Source: Verrucomicrobiota bacterium
GTDB lineage: Bacteria > Verrucomicrobiota > Verrucomicrobiia > Chthoniobacterales > UBA10450
NCBI GenBank assembly: GCA_003220055.1
Contig: QHRF01000080.1
Span: 1 to 53,179 of the forward strand
Length of the DNA: 53,179 nucleotides
Direction: 5' to 3'
In this document: positions 50,924 through 53,179 of the stretch, one piece after another
How positions within the stretch are numbered: position 1 is the first letter of the stretch
Layout: every line of letters starts with the position of its first letter
Translations under genes and position numbers: made by a program
The notes under the pieces: model-generated
Databases searched by the model: none
The model's input: the letters and a program-made list of their open reading frames with translations, nothing else
Told to the model about the DNA's origin: nothing

Positions 50924-52186
50924 TTAAAAATCCAGCGGGAGCTTCTTTGGGTCCTCGATGCATTCTTTCACTTTAATCAGGAACGACACGGCTTCCTTGC
51001 CGTCAATCGCGCGATGATCGTAACTGAGCGCGAGATACATCATCGGGCGCACTTCCACCTTGCCGTCGACCGCGGTCGGTCGCGGCATAATTTTGTGCAT
51101 ACCGAGAATTCCGCTTTGCGGTGGATTCAAAATCGGCGTGCTTAAGAGCGAGCCGTAAACGCCGCCGTTTGAAATCGTAAACGTGCCGCCGGTCAAATCC
51201 TCGATCTTCAATTTCCCTTCACGCGCTTTGGTCGCGTAGTTCGCGATGTCGCGCTCGAGATCGGCGAACGATTTTTTGTCGGCGTCGCGCACAATCGGCA
51301 CCACCAGTCCGCGCTCCGTTCCAACAGCGACGCCGATGTCATAGAAATTGTTTTGGATGAAATCCTCGTCTTCGATCCGTCCGTTGACCACGGGCACGGT
51401 TTTGAGCGCTTCGACGGACGCTTTGATGAAGAACGACATGAACCCCAGCTTCACGGAGTGCTTTTTCGTGAACGCTTCTTGCGACTTTGCGCGCAATTCC
51501 TGAACCGCGCTCATGTCGCATTCGTTGAATGTGGTCAGAATCGCGGCGGTGTGCTGCGCCATCACCAGCTGTGCTGCAATCTTTCGACGCAACGGCGACA
51601 TTTTCTTTCGGACAAACCGTCCGTCATGCGATTCTCGATTTTCTGTAGTAGGGGAAGCAGTCTGCTTCCCATCGGCTGGGACGCTGATAGCGTCCCCTAC
51701 AGTCTTGCTTTTGGTTTTGCTCGCCGCTTCGAGCGCGTCCGCTTTTGTCAGGCGTCCGTCCGGACCGGTCCCTGAAATTTTCTCCGGGTCGAGATGTTCT
51801 TCGTCGACAATACGACGAACAGCCGGCGATAGAGTCCGAGCCGGACTGGCAGTTTTCGCATCGGCAGATTCTTCTTTGGGAGGCGCGGCCGCTTGCGCCT
51901 CGGATTTTGCAGGGGCTTTCTTCTCTGCGGGCTTGGCTGCGGGCGCTTTTTTCGAGTCGTCGATGGTGGCGACGACTTCGCCGATTTTTACTTCCTGACC
52001 TTCAGGAACAATCGGGTCGAGCACGCCGGATGTTTCGGCCGCGATCTCAGTCGAAACTTTGTCGGTCTCAAGGGTAAAAAGCGCGTCACCGGCATTGACG
52101 AAATCGCCGGATTTCTTGTGCCAGACGGAAACGATTCCGCTTGTGATCGATTCACCGACAGCTGGAATTTTTACTTCGACGCTCAC
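50924..52186 (-). CDS. sucB: 2-oxoglutarate dehydrogenase E2 (dihydrolipoyl succinyltransferase)
   Basis: 420 residues. The N-terminal lipoyl domain carries the lipoyl-Lys in [12 protein letters not shown], followed by an Ala/Pro/Lys-rich linker, the E1/E3-binding domain ([30 protein letters not shown]), a second linker and the catalytic domain ending [16 protein letters not shown] with the active-site His and Asp. Both linkers contain palindromic repeats read in frame: GTCCGAGCCGGAC at 51834 (SPART) and a 60-bp TGTAG element at 51643 ([14 protein letters not shown]). Confidence 0.97.
   Translation of the reverse strand: MSVEVKIPAVGESITSGIVSVWHKKSGDFVNAGDALFTLETDKVSTEIAAETSGVLDPIVPEGQEVKIGEVVATIDDSKKAPAAKPAEKKAPAKSEAQAAAPPKEESADAKTASPARTLSPAVRRIVDEEHLDPEKISGTGPDGRLTKADALEAASKTKSKTVGDAISVPADGKQTASPTTENRESHDGRFVRKKMSPLRRKIAAQLVMAQHTAAILTTFNECDMSAVQELRAKSQEAFTKKHSVKLGFMSFFIKASVEALKTVPVVNGRIEDEDFIQNNFYDIGVAVGTERGLVVPIVRDADKKSFADLERDIANYATKAREGKLKIEDLTGGTFTISNGGVYGSLLSTPILNPPQSGILGMHKIMPRPTAVDGKVEVRPMMYLALSYDHRAIDGKEAVSFLIKVKECIEDPKKLPLDF
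51643..51702 (-). repeat. CTGTAG...CTACAG palindromic element inside sucB linker
   Basis: Exactly 60 bp between and including CTGTAG and CTACAG, so it can be gained without a frameshift. Inner palindromes: GGGAAGCAG-T-CTGCTTCCC and GGGACGCT-GAT-AGCGTCCC. It encodes the linker before the catalytic domain. Confidence 0.85.
51834..51851 (-). repeat. GTCCG-AGC-CGGAC palindrome inside sucB
   Basis: GTCCGAGCCGGACTGGCA matches the copies in dnaX (115) and between lepA and the FHA gene (15408). On the coding strand it gives ASPART in the linker just before the E1/E3-binding domain. Confidence 0.7.
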
Positions 52187-52264
52187 CGCGCCTAACTAAG
52201 CGCAGAAAAAACGCGCGGTCGAATCAAACGTTGAAACATTTGGCGTGCGGTCATCCTGAACGAA

Positions 52265-52330
52265 GTTGTAGCGGCATTTGTCTCAAACGCCGAATAATAA
52301 ACAGGCGCTTGGCAAAAGCGCCTCTGCAAC
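52265..52330. repeat. Two-hairpin repeat element, copy 3
   Basis: GTTGTAGCGGC...CTCTGCAAC with hairpins CGGCATTTG-TCT-CAAACGCCG (one mismatch) and AGGCGCTT-GGCAA-AAGCGCCT, joined by AATAATAAAC. It lies in the 148-bp gap between sucA and sucB inside a probable operon, where it could tune the relative amount of E1 and E2. Confidence 0.88.
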
Positions 52331-52334
52331 GCAT

Positions 52335-53177
52335 TCAAACCTTGAAGGCGTCGGCGACGACACAGGCTTGTTCTCGCTTGTGTCGCACGAGCGAGCCGAC
52401 GGCAGGGCTCGCGCTGGCATCGCGACCCGCATAGGCGATGTCGCGTTCGAAAAGTTTACGCAAACGCGGCTCAATGAAACTCCATCCGCCCATATTCTCC
52501 GGTTCTTCCTGGCACCAGACGATTTCTATCGTTTTCGGAAAAGCTTTCATCATCGATTTCAATTTCGTTTCGTGCAGCGGATAAAGCTGTTCGATTCGAA
52601 TGATAGCGGCGTTATCGACCTTGTTTTCCGCGCGGTAATTGACGAGGTCGTAGTAAATTTTGCCGGAACAAAGAATGACGCGTTTCATTTTGTTGGCCGG
52701 TCCAACTTCGGGAGAACCGAGAATTTCCTCGAACTTGCCACTGGTAAATTCTTTCGCGGGCGACGACGCAAATTCGGCGCGCAATAAACTCTTCGGTGTC
52801 ATGATCACGAGCGGCTTGATGAAGTCGCGTTTCATTTGCCGGCGGAGCAGGTGAAAGTACTGCGCCGAAGTAGTTAGATTGCAGACCTGAATATTGTCCT
52901 CGGCACAAAGTTGAAGAAAGCGTTCAAGCCGGCCGCTGGAATGTTCGGGGCCCTGGCCTTCGTAACCGTGCGGCAGGAGCAAGACGATCCCGCTCGGCCG
53001 CTGCCATTTCGATTCCGCGGAAACGATGAATTGGTCGACGATGGTTTGCGCGCCATTCGAAAAATCGCCGAACTGCGCTTCCCACAGGCAAAGCATGCTC
53101 GGATAATCGAGCGAATAACCGTAATCGAACCCGAGGACGGCGGCTTCCGAGAGCAAGCTGTTATAGATGCAAATGCG
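52335..53177 (-). CDS. sucA: 2-oxoglutarate dehydrogenase E1, C-terminal part (partial)
   Basis: The frame runs off the right edge; the listed start at 53156 is an internal TTG, and upstream codons read RICIYNS. About 280 C-terminal residues are present: [65 protein letters not shown] and the end [16 protein letters not shown]. This is the transketolase-like C-terminal region of the thiamine-dependent E1. First gene of sucA-sucB-lpd. Confidence 0.96.
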   Translation of the reverse strand, partial: RICIYNSLLSEAAVLGFDYGYSLDYPSMLCLWEAQFGDFSNGAQTIVDQFIVSAESKWQRPSGIVLLLPHGYEGQGPEHSSGRLERFLQLCAEDNIQVCNLTTSAQYFHLLRRQMKRDFIKPLVIMTPKSLLRAEFASSPAKEFTSGKFEEILGSPEVGPANKMKRVILCSGKIYYDLVNYRAENKVDNAAIIRIEQLYPLHETKLKSMMKAFPKTIEIVWCQEEPENMGGWSFIEPRLRKLFERDIAYAGRDASASPAVGSLVRHKREQACVVADAFKV

Positions 53178-53179
53178 CG

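Noticed and set aside
1-53179. CRISPR arrays
   Set aside because: No regularly spaced direct repeats with unique spacers were seen; the repeats found are single palindromic elements or one short heptamer run.
1-53179. tRNA or rRNA genes
   Set aside because: Nearly all of the window is coding, and no gap contains a cloverleaf-like sequence or rRNA-like stretch that I can recognise.
1-53179. Prophage, IS element or defence system
   Set aside because: No transposase, integrase, phage structural, restriction or toxin-antitoxin gene was recognised; only small non-coding repeats suggest mobility.

Overview
The window is a dense, mostly housekeeping stretch of chromosome from a Gram-negative bacterium. 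The envelope genes (ADP-heptose-type glycosyltransferase, MsbA-like exporter, several lipoproteins, an outer-membrane barrel) show an outer membrane. A 2-oxoglutarate dehydrogenase complex points to respiratory metabolism. The gene content and protein flavour (lepA-lepB pair, ThrS without a TGS domain, DUF3008 protein, HTTM protein, hopanoid/carotenoid-type synthase, many GT-C sugar transferases) suggest Verrucomicrobiota, probably a soil Chthoniobacterales/Spartobacteria relative. That placement is recognition from memory and not proven here. No rRNA, tRNA, CRISPR, prophage or intact IS was seen.

Layout. 1-2.9 kb: 3' end of dnaX, ybaB/ebfC, a GT-C membrane enzyme, a PHP phosphoesterase. 3.0-5.2 kb: small secreted proteins and an M23 peptidase. 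5.3-7.2 kb: moaA-moaC-mog molybdopterin operon. 7.3-12.2 kb: lipoproteins, UbiD-like decarboxylase, squalene/phytoene synthase-like enzyme, a polytopic membrane protein. 12.3-15.3 kb: lepA-lepB. 15.5-17.5 kb: FHA protein, HAD phosphatase, two tandem STAS proteins. 17.4-23.9 kb: LPS/glycan block (two GT-B transferases, a heptosyltransferase-like protein, an MsbA-like ABC exporter), then a PHP protein and a DUF1330 protein. 23.9-34.7 kb: DUF255 protein, TauE/SafE, DUF309, a pair of CNNM/CBS proteins, GNAT, GT39-like, an exported isoaspartate methyltransferase-like protein, HTTM. 34.8-38.6 kb: thrS and recQ. 38.7-41.8 kb: two GT-C proteins. 41.8-47.4 kb: a compact minus-strand run recO-yceI-small protein-pxpB-pxpC-pxpA-permease-DUF3008. 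47.5-49.4 kb: an outer-membrane barrel gene and an MFS exporter gene, both lacking their 5' parts and abutting head to head. 49.4-53.2 kb: sucA-sucB-lpd on the minus strand.

The most unusual content is at nucleotide level. (i) An asymmetric 10-mer, AAGATCGACA, occurs 18 times on both strands (10 forward, 8 reverse, about one per 3 kb) and in several reading frames; each single-base variant I looked for occurs only 1-4 times. It behaves like a dispersed chromosomal signal, such as an uptake sequence or a recombination site. (ii) Small palindromic elements, many bounded by TGTAG...CTACA, lie between genes and are also read in frame inside dnaX, pxpB and sucB, adding linker residues. (iii) A two-hairpin repeat of about 65-83 bp occurs three times, and a GTCCG-(loop)-CGGAC mini-palindrome occurs repeatedly, including one copy with a compensatory stem change. 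(iv) A heptamer tandem repeat lies in frame inside a glycosyltransferase. All counts were made by eye.
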